This document shows positions 8,241 through 16,864 of a stretch of DNA of 58,217 nucleotides, one piece after another; the stretch's first letter is position 1, and each line of letters starts with the position of its first letter. Location of the stretch: contig JACNJW010000023.1 of NCBI GenBank assembly GCA_014382365.1, positions 1 through 58,217 on the forward strand, in the 5' to 3' direction. The DNA is from SAR324 cluster bacterium (GTDB lineage: Bacteria > SAR324 > NAC60-12). The notes below the pieces were generated by a model. That model was not told the DNA's origin, made no database searches, and was given only the letters and a program-made list of their open reading frames with translations. The position numbers and the translations under genes are program-made.

Positions 8241-11018
8241 ATGTCAGTTCCTCAAGCAGAAACTCCTATGATGCGCCAGTTTAACGCGATCAAACGGAAT
8301 CATCCGGACAAACTTTTATTTTACCGGATGGGTGACTTTTATGAAATGTTTGGTGATGATGCTATTGTTGGTGCAAAAGTTTTACAAATTGCCCTGACTT
8401 CGCGAGACAAAAAAAGTAAAAACTCATTGCCGATGTGCGGCGTACCGTTTCGGGCTTATGAACAATATCTGAACAAACTGACTGCTGCGGGTTACAAGGT
8501 CGCCATTTGTGAGCAGATGGAAGATCCAGCAAAAGCACAGGGCTTGGTTACACGTGATGTCGTACGTGTTGTTACTCCGGGAACGACAGTTTCGCCCCAG
8601 TTGATTGATCCGGACAGCAACCATTATCTGCTGGCAATCAATGTTGTTTTGCGTTCACAGTCTTTAGGAATCGCCTTTGCTGACCTTTCTACGGGTGAGT
8701 TTGAGGTGGCAGAATTTGATTTAAAAGAAACTCACCGCTTCTACGATTTCCTCTCACAACTTACCCCACAGGAAATTCTTTTAACTCAAAGCCGCTCTGA
8801 ATCTGAATCACGCTTTCTGGAAGAATTGGTGCAGCGCATGACGCAATTATTGGGAAAGGAAAGCGACAGGGATATTGGAGCTGTAAACCAGATTAAGCAT
8901 GATACAAAACCGCAAAATGGGTCGGTTTTTCTCTCTACGGGTCTTTTTAATTTTATTGATCCATATCATTTTGATCCGGATGCAACACAACGGAACCTGA
9001 AAAAACATTTTGAAACATTGAATTTATCAGGATTTGGTGTAGATGATCTACCTCATGGAATTTCTGCGGCAGGAGCCTTACTACGTTATTTAGAGGAAAC
9101 TCAAAAATGTGATTTGAGTCACTTGACCGCCCTGCGAAGGCATTCCTTTGAAAACACAATGCTCCTGGATGAAGCAACAGTTGCCAACCTTGAATTATTT
9201 GAAAGTCAGTCAGGAATAAAAAAAAACACTCTTTTTCACATTCTCAACCACACCCGGACTCCAATGGGTGCACGTCTTTTCAGGCAGTGGCTCCGTCAGC
9301 CACTGCTTGATGCAGAAGCTATCGATGAGCGTTTAGACTGCATAGAAGAATTCCGGAATAATTTTATGCTTTGTGAGGAATTTCGTGAATGCCTGGACTC
9401 CATTCAGGATTTACCACGGATCATGGGGCGGATCAACCTACCTGTAGCTGGAGTGAATGACCTGGTTGCTTTACGTGAGTCACTGGTGCCACTGCAGATA
9501 CTTCCTACCTATTTGGCAGAGTTACAATCTTCATTGCTGAAAAATATTGCAGAAAATTTTGATCCACTTGAAAATCTACTGAATCTACTGAATCAACGTC
9601 TACTTGAGGTGCCTTCTGTAAAACTTAGAGAAGGAGGTTTTATAGCTGCAGGAGTCTCAGCGGAGTTGGATGAACTGCGTGATATTTCCAGAAACTCCAA
9701 ACAATTTCTCAATGAGATGCTACTCAATGAGCGTGAAAATACCGGTATCAGTTCTTTAAAAATTAATTTCAATAAAGTTTTTGGTTACTACCTTGAAGTA
9801 AGTAATGTGCATAAATCTACTGTTCCGGAACATTATATACGAAAACAGACACTTGTTAATGCTGAGCGTTATATTACAGCAGAGCTCAAAGAATTCGAAG
9901 AAAAAATACTGACTGCAGAAGAACGAATCGGTGAACTGGAATATGAGTTATTTCAGCAATTGAAAACTGAAATCAACTCAAACACCCGACGAGTACAACA
10001 AACAGCAAGAGACATTGCTGTTGCAGATACAGTGGCAGGACTGGCCTATGTTGCAGAACACAACCACTATGTCCGGCCGATTCTGCAACCTTTGGAAGCG
10101 CCAAGAAAAATCTCCTTGGAAGACTGCCGACATCCGGTTATTGAGCAAATTGATTTGGGTGAAACCTTCGTACCAAATGATTTAAACTTAGCGGAAGCCA
10201 AATGTCGGATTATGTTGATTACAGGTCCAAATATGGCGGGAAAATCAACTTACATGAGGCAAGTTGCCTTAAATGTATTGATGGCACAGTGCGGTAGTTA
10301 TGTGGCTGCAGGCAACATGGAATTGACTGTGGTGGACAGGATATTTACCCGTGTAGGCGCATCTGATAATCTCACTTTGGGGCAAAGCACATTTATGCTG
10401 GAAATGAATGAAGCCGCTGCAATTTTGAACAATGCAACTGAGCGTAGTTTGATTATTCTGGATGAAATAGGACGTGGAACAAGCACTTTTGACGGAATTA
10501 GTATTGCCTGGGCAATTGTAGAGTATCTCCAGAAATTGAGTGCCTTGACACTGTGTGCAACACATTATCACGAATTGACCGCACTAGCACAGGACCTGGA
10601 GGCAGTTGAAAATTATAGTGTTCGTGTTGAGGAGGAAGGTGAACAAATAGTTTTTTTACGGAAAATTGTGTCCGGTGAAGCCGACAAAAGCTATGGAGTA
10701 CAGGTAGCAAGGCTTGCTGGATTGCCAAAAAGTGTCGTTAAACGTGCACTTTGTGTAATGGAACAGTTGGAAGAATCATCAATGGTCCACCATTTGCCTG
10801 TACTTAAAGAAGAGATGCAGGAAAAAAAAGAATCAAGTACCAATGCAAGTGACGCATCTGAAGTTTGGGATAGCTCCGAAACTGCAGATCTTCAGTTATC
10901 TTTGTTTCCAGAGGAATCAATTTTTCTGGATGAGTTAAAGCAACTGAACTTAAATGAAATGACACCATTGCGGGCATTAAATTATCTCCATGAATTAACG
11001 GATAAACTGCGACGCTGA
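8241..11018 (+). CDS. mutS: DNA mismatch repair protein MutS
   Basis: Full-length MutS (925 aa) that recognises mismatches and starts repair. The mismatch-reading Phe-x-Glu motif is at 33-35 (GDFYEMFGDD). The long clamp/lever region follows. The ABC-type ATPase has Walker A GPNMAGKST at 662-670, the STFMLEMNE signature region, Walker B LIILDEIGRGTS and the ATHYHEL switch. The C-terminal portion carries a charged low-complexity linker before a short helical tail, as in MutS1 proteins. No mutL is nearby. The region's own genes show no sign of transfer. Confidence 0.98.
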   Translation: MSVPQAETPMMRQFNAIKRNHPDKLLFYRMGDFYEMFGDDAIVGAKVLQIALTSRDKKSKNSLPMCGVPFRAYEQYLNKLTAAGYKVAICEQMEDPAKAQGLVTRDVVRVVTPGTTVSPQLIDPDSNHYLLAINVVLRSQSLGIAFADLSTGEFEVAEFDLKETHRFYDFLSQLTPQEILLTQSRSESESRFLEELVQRMTQLLGKESDRDIGAVNQIKHDTKPQNGSVFLSTGLFNFIDPYHFDPDATQRNLKKHFETLNLSGFGVDDLPHGISAAGALLRYLEETQKCDLSHLTALRRHSFENTMLLDEATVANLELFESQSGIKKNTLFHILNHTRTPMGARLFRQWLRQPLLDAEAIDERLDCIEEFRNNFMLCEEFRECLDSIQDLPRIMGRINLPVAGVNDLVALRESLVPLQILPTYLAELQSSLLKNIAENFDPLENLLNLLNQRLLEVPSVKLREGGFIAAGVSAELDELRDISRNSKQFLNEMLLNERENTGISSLKINFNKVFGYYLEVSNVHKSTVPEHYIRKQTLVNAERYITAELKEFEEKILTAEERIGELEYELFQQLKTEINSNTRRVQQTARDIAVADTVAGLAYVAEHNHYVRPILQPLEAPRKISLEDCRHPVIEQIDLGETFVPNDLNLAEAKCRIMLITGPNMAGKSTYMRQVALNVLMAQCGSYVAAGNMELTVVDRIFTRVGASDNLTLGQSTFMLEMNEAAAILNNATERSLIILDEIGRGTSTFDGISIAWAIVEYLQKLSALTLCATHYHELTALAQDLEAVENYSVRVEEEGEQIVFLRKIVSGEADKSYGVQVARLAGLPKSVVKRALCVMEQLEESSMVHHLPVLKEEMQEKKESSTNASDASEVWDSSETADLQLSLFPEESIFLDELKQLNLNEMTPLRALNYLHELTDKLRR

Positions 11019-11068
11019 AATGATCGCAGGAATTTTAAACTGGAAATCAGATATTGAAATTATATAAA

Positions 11069-11572
11069 ATGAGAATTGCTGTTTACCCTACCAGTGCAAA
11101 CCCGCCAACTTTCGGACATGCAGATATTTTATTAAGAACAACAAAGCAGTTTGACCATGTTTTTTGGGCAGCTGCAATGAATACTGAAAAGCACTATATG
11201 TTTAAAGAAGATGTCCGTCTGCAGATGATGACTGAATACGTAAAACATTACGACTTGAATAATGTAACTGTAGAGGCCTTCACTGGTTCCACAATTCGTT
11301 ATGTGCAAGCAAGGAAAGCACAGGTTATCGTAAAGGGATTACGGAGTTTAGATGACTTTCAAGGAGAATTCCAGCAGGCCGTCGGCAACAAAGGTATTGA
11401 TACTGAAATTGAAACTTTTTGCTTATTTGGAAAACCGGATCTTTTTGCCATCAGCTCAACTCTTGTCCGTGAATTGGCTTTTTTGGGAGAATCAATTGCA
11501 GACTATGTTTTGCCATCTGTAGCAGAAATAGTTACTGCTGCAATTAAGAAAAATCCTGGAACATCTAGTTGA
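11069..11572 (+). CDS. coaD: Pantetheine-phosphate adenylyltransferase (CoaD-type)
   Basis: Nucleotidyltransferase for the penultimate step of coenzyme A synthesis. I choose the ATG at 11069 (MRIAVYP, 167 aa) over an in-frame TTG 15 bp upstream, because the beta strand starts directly there. The T/HxGH motif has the right spacing but unusual residues (YPTSANPPTFGH in place of YPGTFDPxTxGH). Downstream motifs are well kept: VKGLRSLDDFQGEF, and ISSTLVRELA for ISSSLVREVA. CoaD is the best call; a related nucleotidyltransferase with altered specificity remains possible. Its TGA overlaps a possible TTG start of the next gene. Confidence 0.85.
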   Translation: MRIAVYPTSANPPTFGHADILLRTTKQFDHVFWAAAMNTEKHYMFKEDVRLQMMTEYVKHYDLNNVTVEAFTGSTIRYVQARKAQVIVKGLRSLDDFQGEFQQAVGNKGIDTEIETFCLFGKPDLFAISSTLVRELAFLGESIADYVLPSVAEIVTAAIKKNPGTSS

Positions 11573-11586
11573 ATTCAATCAAAAGC

Positions 11587-12204
11587 ATGAATATGTTAAA
11601 GCTTCGTATAGATTATTTGTTAATTGGAGGATTAGGTGCAGCACTGATGTTGTCCATGTTGACAGCAGACTTCAGAGATCCAACTGCTTTTAATCAACTA
11701 CTCCCCGTAGCTGGAATACAAAACTGGACAGGAGTGCTCGGGGCATTAACCGGAGGAACCTTACTCGAAATTTTTGGCCCCTCAGCTGCGCTTCTGCCGT
11801 GGTTTTTTGTGAGAATAATACTGCATGAACCACGTCGTGTTTCCATATTAACTGGCGCTTATTATGCCTTTGTTATTGTTTTTGCGCTTTCTATATTTCA
11901 TCAATTGTCGTTAAAATCAGGAGTCTTAGAAGCTGTAGATTCTGAGTTGTTCTGGCAAGATGGTTATGCTGGCCAATTAGCTCTATACTGGATAGAGCAA
12001 TCACTTGAACCTGGCTTAATTCTGGCTGCTTTAACGGTAATGTTCATTTTTTCATTAGTCCGTATGTTTCATGTATTATCTCCATTGCCATTTATTTTAG
12101 CTATTATAACAGGTACAGAAAACTCTTTTTCTACACTGCTCAGAAAAATAAGTCCACCGCCAAAAGATCATTTCTCAACTGTTAATTTGCCAAACTTCAA
12201 GTAA
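11587..12204 (+). CDS. Stand-alone FtsK 4TM-domain membrane protein
   Basis: About 205 aa and strongly hydrophobic. Segments around residues 15-30, 45-75, 85-115 and 140-175 look transmembrane. The piece NWTGVLGALTGG...LFGPSAALLPWFF-like matches the N-terminal four-helix membrane domain of FtsK/SpoIIIE (helix, NxxGxxGA, Gly-rich turn, then a PSA-LLPW helix). There is no linker or ATPase motor: the frame ends in TAA and none of the following sequence encodes one. It could be a separated FtsK membrane anchor or a truncated paralogue. A TTG at 11569 overlapping the coaD stop is an alternative start. Confidence 0.6.
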   Translation: MNMLKLRIDYLLIGGLGAALMLSMLTADFRDPTAFNQLLPVAGIQNWTGVLGALTGGTLLEIFGPSAALLPWFFVRIILHEPRRVSILTGAYYAFVIVFALSIFHQLSLKSGVLEAVDSELFWQDGYAGQLALYWIEQSLEPGLILAALTVMFIFSLVRMFHVLSPLPFILAIITGTENSFSTLLRKISPPPKDHFSTVNLPNFK

Positions 12205-12232
12205 GCTGCTTGTGATGACGGCCACGCTTCAT

Positions 12233-12279
12233 TAATGAGATCTCTCATTAGCTAGAGAGAAATATTGCCATTTTTTTTT
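12233..12279 (+). terminator. Possible terminator hairpin after the 4TM gene
   Basis: An 8 bp perfect inverted repeat (TAATGAGA / TCTCATTA, 2-nt loop) is followed about 20 nt later by a run of nine T. The gap between stem and T-run is too long for a classical Rho-independent terminator, so this is a tentative call. It separates the coaD-side transcript from the selenoprotein gene. Confidence 0.3.
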
Positions 12280-12395
12280 GTTCGTCCAGATCTTGATTGT
12301 TTATCCAAAGACAGTCAATCTTTAGACTCTATTCTGAATAGCTCTGGGTGTTTTACCCAATCAGAACTTAATTTAATACTTACTGATAAATAAAT

Positions 12396-12614
12396 ATGAA
12401 AATAAAAATTTATTACTGTGTGGTCTGAAACTATGAGCCCAGCGCGGTCAGTTTGGCTGCGGAATTAAAAGAGTCATTTGGAGTGGATCCTGAACTACTT
12501 TCTGGAGAACGTGGTGATTTTGAAGTGCTTGTCGATGGTAATACTGTTTTTTCTAAAAAAGCACTGGCAAGGTTCCCAGATACTGGAGAAGTCACCAGGA
12601 TTATCCGGAAGTAA
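12396..12614 (+). CDS. selW: SelW-like selenoprotein (Rdx / SelT-SelW-SelH family) with in-frame UGA
   Basis: A 72-residue thioredoxin-fold redox protein read through a UGA at 12426-12428 as selenocysteine 11. The N-terminus is a strand followed by C8-V-V-U11, the family's CxxU/CxxC redox motif. After it come SLAAELKESFG, a Gly-rich GERGDFEVLVDG hairpin, FSKK, and RFPDTGEV near the C-terminus, all hallmarks of the Rdx fold. An in-frame TAA at 12387 means the ATG at 12396 is the only possible start. No strong ribosome binding site is visible. A SECIS-like stem-loop follows the UGA. Without recoding the gene would be an 10-codon fragment. Exact redox partner unknown; family members are glutathione/thioredoxin-linked oxidoreductases. 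Confidence 0.88.
12426..12462 (+). promoter_or_regulatory. Bacterial SECIS element of the SelW-like gene
   Basis: Directly after the UGA a hairpin can form: C12440-A-G-C pairs with G12456-C-T-G, extended by G12444-U12452 and C12445-G12451. A 3-nt bulge sits on the 3' side and a GGUCA loop lies at 12446-12450. CC/GG pairs (12438-12439 with 12461-12462) can extend the base. The GGUC loop begins 17 nt after the UGA, close to the arrangement in E. coli fdhF, where SelB binds a GGUC-containing loop. Confidence 0.7.
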
Positions 12615-12671
12615 AAACTTGGCAAGAAGCCGATATTTGAAAGTATTAGAGCAAATATACTAAGATACATC

Positions 12672-12695
12672 AGCCGATTCAGTCAGTGATCGGCT
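12672..12695 (+). terminator. Possible terminator hairpin after the SelW-like gene
   Basis: A 7 bp inverted repeat AGCCGAT / ATCGGCT with a 10-nt loop lies 58 bp after the selenoprotein stop. A short T-rich stretch (CTTTTATTG) follows about 14 nt later. It lies between this gene and the convergent rpsU. Imperfect terminator; tentative. Confidence 0.35.
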
Positions 12696-12802
12696 CCAGT
12701 AATTAGGATCTTTTATTGATAATTGCTTATTGAGGAAGCTACTTGAAAAAGACAGGAAGAGGGCATAAATCAACACCCTTTTGCGGAATATCTGACTGAA
12801 TC

Positions 12803-13021
12803 CTAAAAGTCTGCTTTAAGAGCTGCACGGATTTCACGCTTTAGATCTTTGTTGCGCTGTTTTGCTGCGGCTTCTCGCTTCAGTCTTTTAGCCAAAGAAG
12901 GCTTGCAATGAAACTTACGTTTCTTGATTTCTTTAAATAACCCCTCACGGATCAAGGTCCTCTTGAGTTGCATCATGGATCTACCGACGTTACCGTCACG
13001 GACTTCAACTTTTATTGGCAT
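12803..13021 (-). CDS. rpsU: 30S ribosomal protein S21
   Basis: 72 aa, highly basic small-subunit protein that helps base-pairing between mRNA and the 3' end of 16S rRNA. The N-terminus MPIKVEVRDGNVGRSMMQLKR and the KRKFHCKPS motif are diagnostic of bS21. The length is typical and the C-terminus is Arg/Lys-rich. It is last in a minus-strand series lptB-rpoN-pspA-rpsU, 79 bp after pspA, and may have its own promoter in that gap. Confidence 0.97.
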   Translation of the reverse strand: MPIKVEVRDGNVGRSMMQLKRTLIREGLFKEIKKRKFHCKPSLAKRLKREAAAKQRNKDLKREIRAALKADF

Positions 13022-13100
13022 GTCACCTGTTTATAAAAAATAATAGAAATTTATCTAATCAAAACTCCCTATTATGATTTACTCCAAAGATAAAAGCAAT

Positions 13101-13814
13101 CTATTTTTTGTTTATATCAGCTTCATTTTCTGGAGCAGGTAACGCTGCACGTTTTTTCAGTTCAAGCAGTTCCATTTCCAGATCAGTAGAATCATGCTCC
13201 AACTCTTTAAACCTGCTTTCTAAATCGGCATTGCTTCCATCCTGACTCATCTCCTGATAAGCTTCTGCCCTGGCTTGCATATTTTCAACTTTTTCTTCAA
13301 CGCGTTCAATTGTCTCCATTGTCCCGGAAGTATCGCCAAGACCTTCTATTGTTTGATATATTTTTTCTTGAGCCTCAGCCTGTTTTTGTTTGACTGATAA
13401 GAGGCTTCTCTTGCGCTTGATTTCATCAATTTTATCTTCCATCGTTTGGTAACTGCTCCGGAGGGCTTCCGAATTATTTCGATGCATCTCAAGCTGTTTT
13501 TCAAATTCCAGAGCACGAAAAAGGTGTTCTTTTTTACGTGTTAAAGCCTCCTTTGCCAAATCATCTTTTTCTTTTTGAACTGCAAGAACAGCTTTTTGTT
13601 CCCATTTTTCTGCAGCTTTATGTTCTTTTTCTGTGTCACGCTCCAGCCGTTTCTGTAAAGCTAAAGCTTCAGTCATTTGCTGCTTGGCTTTTCTTTTTTG
13701 AACTTCAAGGTCAGAGACCATTTGTTGCAGCATTTTTTCTGGATCTTCTGCTTTGTCCAGTAAGTCATTGGCATTTGACCTGAACAAGTTGAAGAGCCGT
13801 ACAAGGATTCCCAT
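13101..13814 (-). CDS. pspA: PspA/IM30 family membrane-stress protein
   Basis: 237 aa, almost entirely predicted coiled coil. It has the N-terminal amphipathic helix (MGILVRLFNLFRSNANDLLDK) and the EDPEKMLQQMVSDLE motif of PspA/Vipp1. Family members are ESCRT-III-like and bind stressed inner membranes; in enterobacteria PspA also restrains the sigma-54 activator PspF. Here it lies 20 bp downstream of rpoN itself, and no pspF, pspB or pspC homologue is present in the window. No C-terminal Vipp1-type extension is seen. Confidence 0.93.
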   Translation of the reverse strand: MGILVRLFNLFRSNANDLLDKAEDPEKMLQQMVSDLEVQKRKAKQQMTEALALQKRLERDTEKEHKAAEKWEQKAVLAVQKEKDDLAKEALTRKKEHLFRALEFEKQLEMHRNNSEALRSSYQTMEDKIDEIKRKRSLLSVKQKQAEAQEKIYQTIEGLGDTSGTMETIERVEEKVENMQARAEAYQEMSQDGSNADLESRFKELEHDSTDLEMELLELKKRAALPAPENEADINKK

Positions 13815-13834
13815 ATTTTTTCAGAGAAAAGGTT

Positions 13835-15529
13835 TTAGAAAAGTTGTTTGCGCTTGTTTGAGGGGAGTATATTGAGAGCTTCGCGGTATTTAGCTACAGT
13901 TCTACGAGCAACTTTAATTCCACTTTGACGCTCCAGAATATCTGCAATTTGCAGGTCAGTATAAGGTGATTTAAGATTCTCTTTTTGCACCATTTGCAAA
14001 ATCATATCTTTAATTCTCTTGGAAGAAACAGCTTCTCCCCTGCCCTGATCAATTCCGCTGGTGAAAAAATATTTTAACTCAAATATACCCTGTGGCGTGT
14101 GTACATATTTATTGGTTGTAATTCGACTGACAGTTGACTCATGCACATCAATATCTTCAGCGACATCTTTGAGTACCAATGGACGCAGAAAATGGATTCC
14201 ATTCTCGAAGAATTTTTTTTGAAATCGTAAAATACTTTTTGTTACTCGATAAATAGTTTTTTGCCTCTGTTCAATACTTTTCAACAGCCATTGCCCAGCT
14301 TTTACTTTTTCAAGGATATAATCTTTTGTTAAACTACCATCATCTTCCATCGTGTTACTCAAATCCTTATAGTAACTGCTGATACGAAGACGCGGCATCC
14401 CTGAAGAATTTAGCGCAACTTTATATTCACCATCCTTCTGATAAATATAGACATCAGGAATGATATAATGCTGTGATGGATTTGTGATAAACTCCCGACC
14501 GGGTTTTGGTTCAAGGGACATGATCAGACGATATGCTTCTATCACCTGTTCAATATCCTGCTTCTGCCTACGGGCAATTTTTTTGAGATCTTTAGATTCC
14601 AGCAGCGGCATGTCATTTTTGACAATACGCGAACTCAAACTATCGCCATGACCAAGGATATCCAGCTGAATTAAAAGACATTCCTGCAAGCTACGTGCAC
14701 CTACTCCATTGGGATTAAATTGTTGTATTTTACGCAAAACATATTCCACGAATGCACATGAATTACTTGTAGTTTCCGGTTTCTTCGGCTCCTCTGGAAT
14801 TAATTCCTCAAACTCTTCGAGGGCTTCTGTTTCTTCTTTTTTACTACTTTTTTTCTGCGTAGATTTACCTGATTTAAACTTTAAATCAAATATTTCCTGA
14901 TCAATCTCAGGTAAATCTGGAAGTTCTCCACTTTTATTTTTACTTAGGATTTGGGTGTACAAATCCTGCTGGTATTCCAACAACTCACGTACACTAGTTA
15001 CCAGAAAACCATCATCATCAATATTGCCGATCAGGTAGGCCCCAGTACGATATTCAAGCTCGGTAAGATTCAGCATATTTAACTGCCAGATCAAATGATC
15101 TGCCAGTGACTCGGTTTGTGCTGCAGTCGCCTCTATTGATGGCCCTTCTTCATCATCTGGAGCAGAATTATAGCGACGTTCCTGATATCCTCCAAACTGT
15201 TCAATTTGTTCAATGTACTGCTGCCAGTCCACCTCATCCTGATCCTCTTTTTTTGTCTCATTTTCACGGGCAGTTTCGAACTCGTCCATATCAGCAGCCA
15301 CTTCAGGACTATCAACAGTCTCTTCAGTTTCAGTAGTTTCATCAGTTTTGTTAGGAAAGGTGTCCATATCTATGCCCTCCTCCAGAACTGGATTTTCAAT
15401 AAGAGTCTGTTCAATTAACTCTTCCAATTCTGCACGTGATAACTGTAGGAGTTTGATGGCTTGTTGCAGTTGTGGCGTCATGATGAGTTGTTGGCTCATC
15501 TTCATCTGCATTTTCATCTGCATTGCCAT
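13835..15529 (-). CDS. rpoN: RNA polymerase sigma-54 factor
   Basis: 564 aa sigma-54. Region I is Gln/Leu-rich (MAMQMKMQMKMSQQLIMTPQ, then QLLQLS). A long acidic region II spans residues 55-120 and 220-255, and the core-binding and HTH domains follow. The RpoN box ARRTVAKYRE at 541-550 near the C-terminus reads the -24 element. The position downstream of lptB is the classic proteobacterial order. The acidic linker is longer than in E. coli. Start chosen at the first Met of the Gln-rich region. Confidence 0.97.
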   Translation of the reverse strand: MAMQMKMQMKMSQQLIMTPQLQQAIKLLQLSRAELEELIEQTLIENPVLEEGIDMDTFPNKTDETTETEETVDSPEVAADMDEFETARENETKKEDQDEVDWQQYIEQIEQFGGYQERRYNSAPDDEEGPSIEATAAQTESLADHLIWQLNMLNLTELEYRTGAYLIGNIDDDGFLVTSVRELLEYQQDLYTQILSKNKSGELPDLPEIDQEIFDLKFKSGKSTQKKSSKKEETEALEEFEELIPEEPKKPETTSNSCAFVEYVLRKIQQFNPNGVGARSLQECLLIQLDILGHGDSLSSRIVKNDMPLLESKDLKKIARRQKQDIEQVIEAYRLIMSLEPKPGREFITNPSQHYIIPDVYIYQKDGEYKVALNSSGMPRLRISSYYKDLSNTMEDDGSLTKDYILEKVKAGQWLLKSIEQRQKTIYRVTKSILRFQKKFFENGIHFLRPLVLKDVAEDIDVHESTVSRITTNKYVHTPQGIFELKYFFTSGIDQGRGEAVSSKRIKDMILQMVQKENLKSPYTDLQIADILERQSGIKVARRTVAKYREALNILPSNKRKQLF

Positions 15530-15650
15530 TAATCCTCGCTTTGCTGCTTCATAAGGGTTGGGAAAACTATGTACTCAAATTTAAGTCTTGGTAGCTGACT
15601 ATTATTATGTTTGTTATTAGTTTCGCTCCAAGTAGGTGAAAAAGTCAAAC

Positions 15651-16379
15651 CTACATCGAAAAAGACTTGCCAAGGTATACTTTTCGGGCTTGATCATTTT
15701 CAACCAATTCTTCCGGAGTTCCATCAATCAGCAACTCACCTTCATTCATAATATAACCGTAATCTACAATTCCAAAAGTTTCCCGGACATTATGATCTGT
15801 GATTAAAACACCTATGTTTCTTTGTGCTAGTTGTCTGATAATCGTTTGAATATCTGCTACAGCAATGGGGTCTACCCCAGCAAAAGGTTCATCCAGCAGC
15901 ATAAATGCAGGCTCAAGAACTAAAGCACGGGCAATTTCTGCTCGACGACTTTCACCTCCAGACAGTGCATAGCCTTTTATTTTTCGGACATGTTGAATGC
16001 CAAGTTCATTCAGTAATTCATCAAGACGTTCCTGTTTTTCTACCCGACTCAAAGGCAGCATTTCCAATACTGCCGTCAAGTTTTCTTCAACAGTGAGTTT
16101 TCTAAAAATAGAGCGTTCCTGTGAAAGATACCCCAGACCGGCTTTTGCGCGCTGGTGCATCGGATAAGCGGTAATGTCATGACCGTTCAGTACAATATTC
16201 CCTGCATCGGGTCGTTGAACTCCCACAATCATGTAAAATGTGGTGGTCTTTCCAGCACCATTTGGACCAAGCAACCCAACAACCTGACCTTGACTAACTT
16301 CAAGAGAGATTCCCTTTACTGCATGCCGTCCTTGATACGACTTATTCAGCTCAATGGCCTCTAGTTTTCTCTCATTCAA
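15651..16379 (-). CDS. lptB: LPS export ABC transporter ATP-binding protein LptB
   Basis: 242 aa cytoplasmic ATPase that powers lipopolysaccharide extraction by LptFG. Walker A GPNGAGKTT is at 38-46, Q-loop Gln87 in YLSQERSIFRKL (a stretch characteristic of LptB), signature LSGGE at 139-143, and Walker B LLDEP at 161-165 with FAGVDPIAV, again LptB-like. The switch His is in LITDHNVRE. It precedes rpoN by 121 bp. The usual lptC/lptA partners are not next to it; lptD is at 23109-25655. Confidence 0.96.
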   Translation of the reverse strand: MNERKLEAIELNKSYQGRHAVKGISLEVSQGQVVGLLGPNGAGKTTTFYMIVGVQRPDAGNIVLNGHDITAYPMHQRAKAGLGYLSQERSIFRKLTVEENLTAVLEMLPLSRVEKQERLDELLNELGIQHVRKIKGYALSGGESRRAEIARALVLEPAFMLLDEPFAGVDPIAVADIQTIIRQLAQRNIGVLITDHNVRETFGIVDYGYIMNEGELLIDGTPEELVENDQARKVYLGKSFSM

Positions 16380-16477
16380 ATCAAGTCTCCGAACAACTCT
16401 GAATTGACAATAATTGTTTTATTTTGTATAGTCTTCATAGCTTTAACAAAAACTGATTGTAGCAGAAAGATATAAAT

Positions 16478-16828
16478 ATGCCAATCTATGAATACCTCTG
16501 TAATGCTTGTGGACACGAGTTTGAGGAAGTACAAAAATTTAATGATCCCACAATGGAGGAATGTCCTGATTGTGGTAAAAACAGTGCCGAACGTCAAGTA
16601 TCAATGAGTTCATTTCACCTTAAAGGTGGAGGCTGGTACAAAGATGGTTATTCCAGTAGCAGTACTGAGTCCAAAAATACAGAGAAATCCGCAAAAGGGG
16701 AGCCGCCAAGCTCAGGCAGTAATACTTCTGCTAAGGAAAAATCTTCAGGAAAATCAGGAGAGACGCAGAAGAAAGATGGTGTTGCAAGTAAAACCCCCAA
16801 AACTTCTAAAAAAGATAAAGCAGCTTAA
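16478..16828 (+). CDS. FmdB-family zinc ribbon protein
   Basis: 116 aa. The N-terminal 45 residues are the FmdB/CxxC_CxxC_SSSS zinc ribbon: MPIYEYLC start, Cys8-x2-Cys11 and Cys29-x2-Cys32. The remaining 70 residues are Ser/Lys/Gly-rich low complexity, presumably disordered. Family members are annotated as putative regulators and are common beside unrelated genes; function uncertain. It is divergent from lptB (98 bp gap) and 36 bp upstream of ccmB. Confidence 0.9.
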   Translation: MPIYEYLCNACGHEFEEVQKFNDPTMEECPDCGKNSAERQVSMSSFHLKGGGWYKDGYSSSSTESKNTEKSAKGEPPSSGSNTSAKEKSSGKSGETQKKDGVASKTPKTSKKDKAA

Positions 16829-16864
16829 CATAATCCTGCAGCTTTTTATAGCAAAAACCCCCTC

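Noticed and set aside
12431..12670. 79-codon minus-strand open frame and a 61-codon plus frame at 12478
   Set aside because: Both are shadows of the SelW-like selenoprotein; their products have no protein-like pattern, whereas the UGA-containing frame shows a complete known fold.
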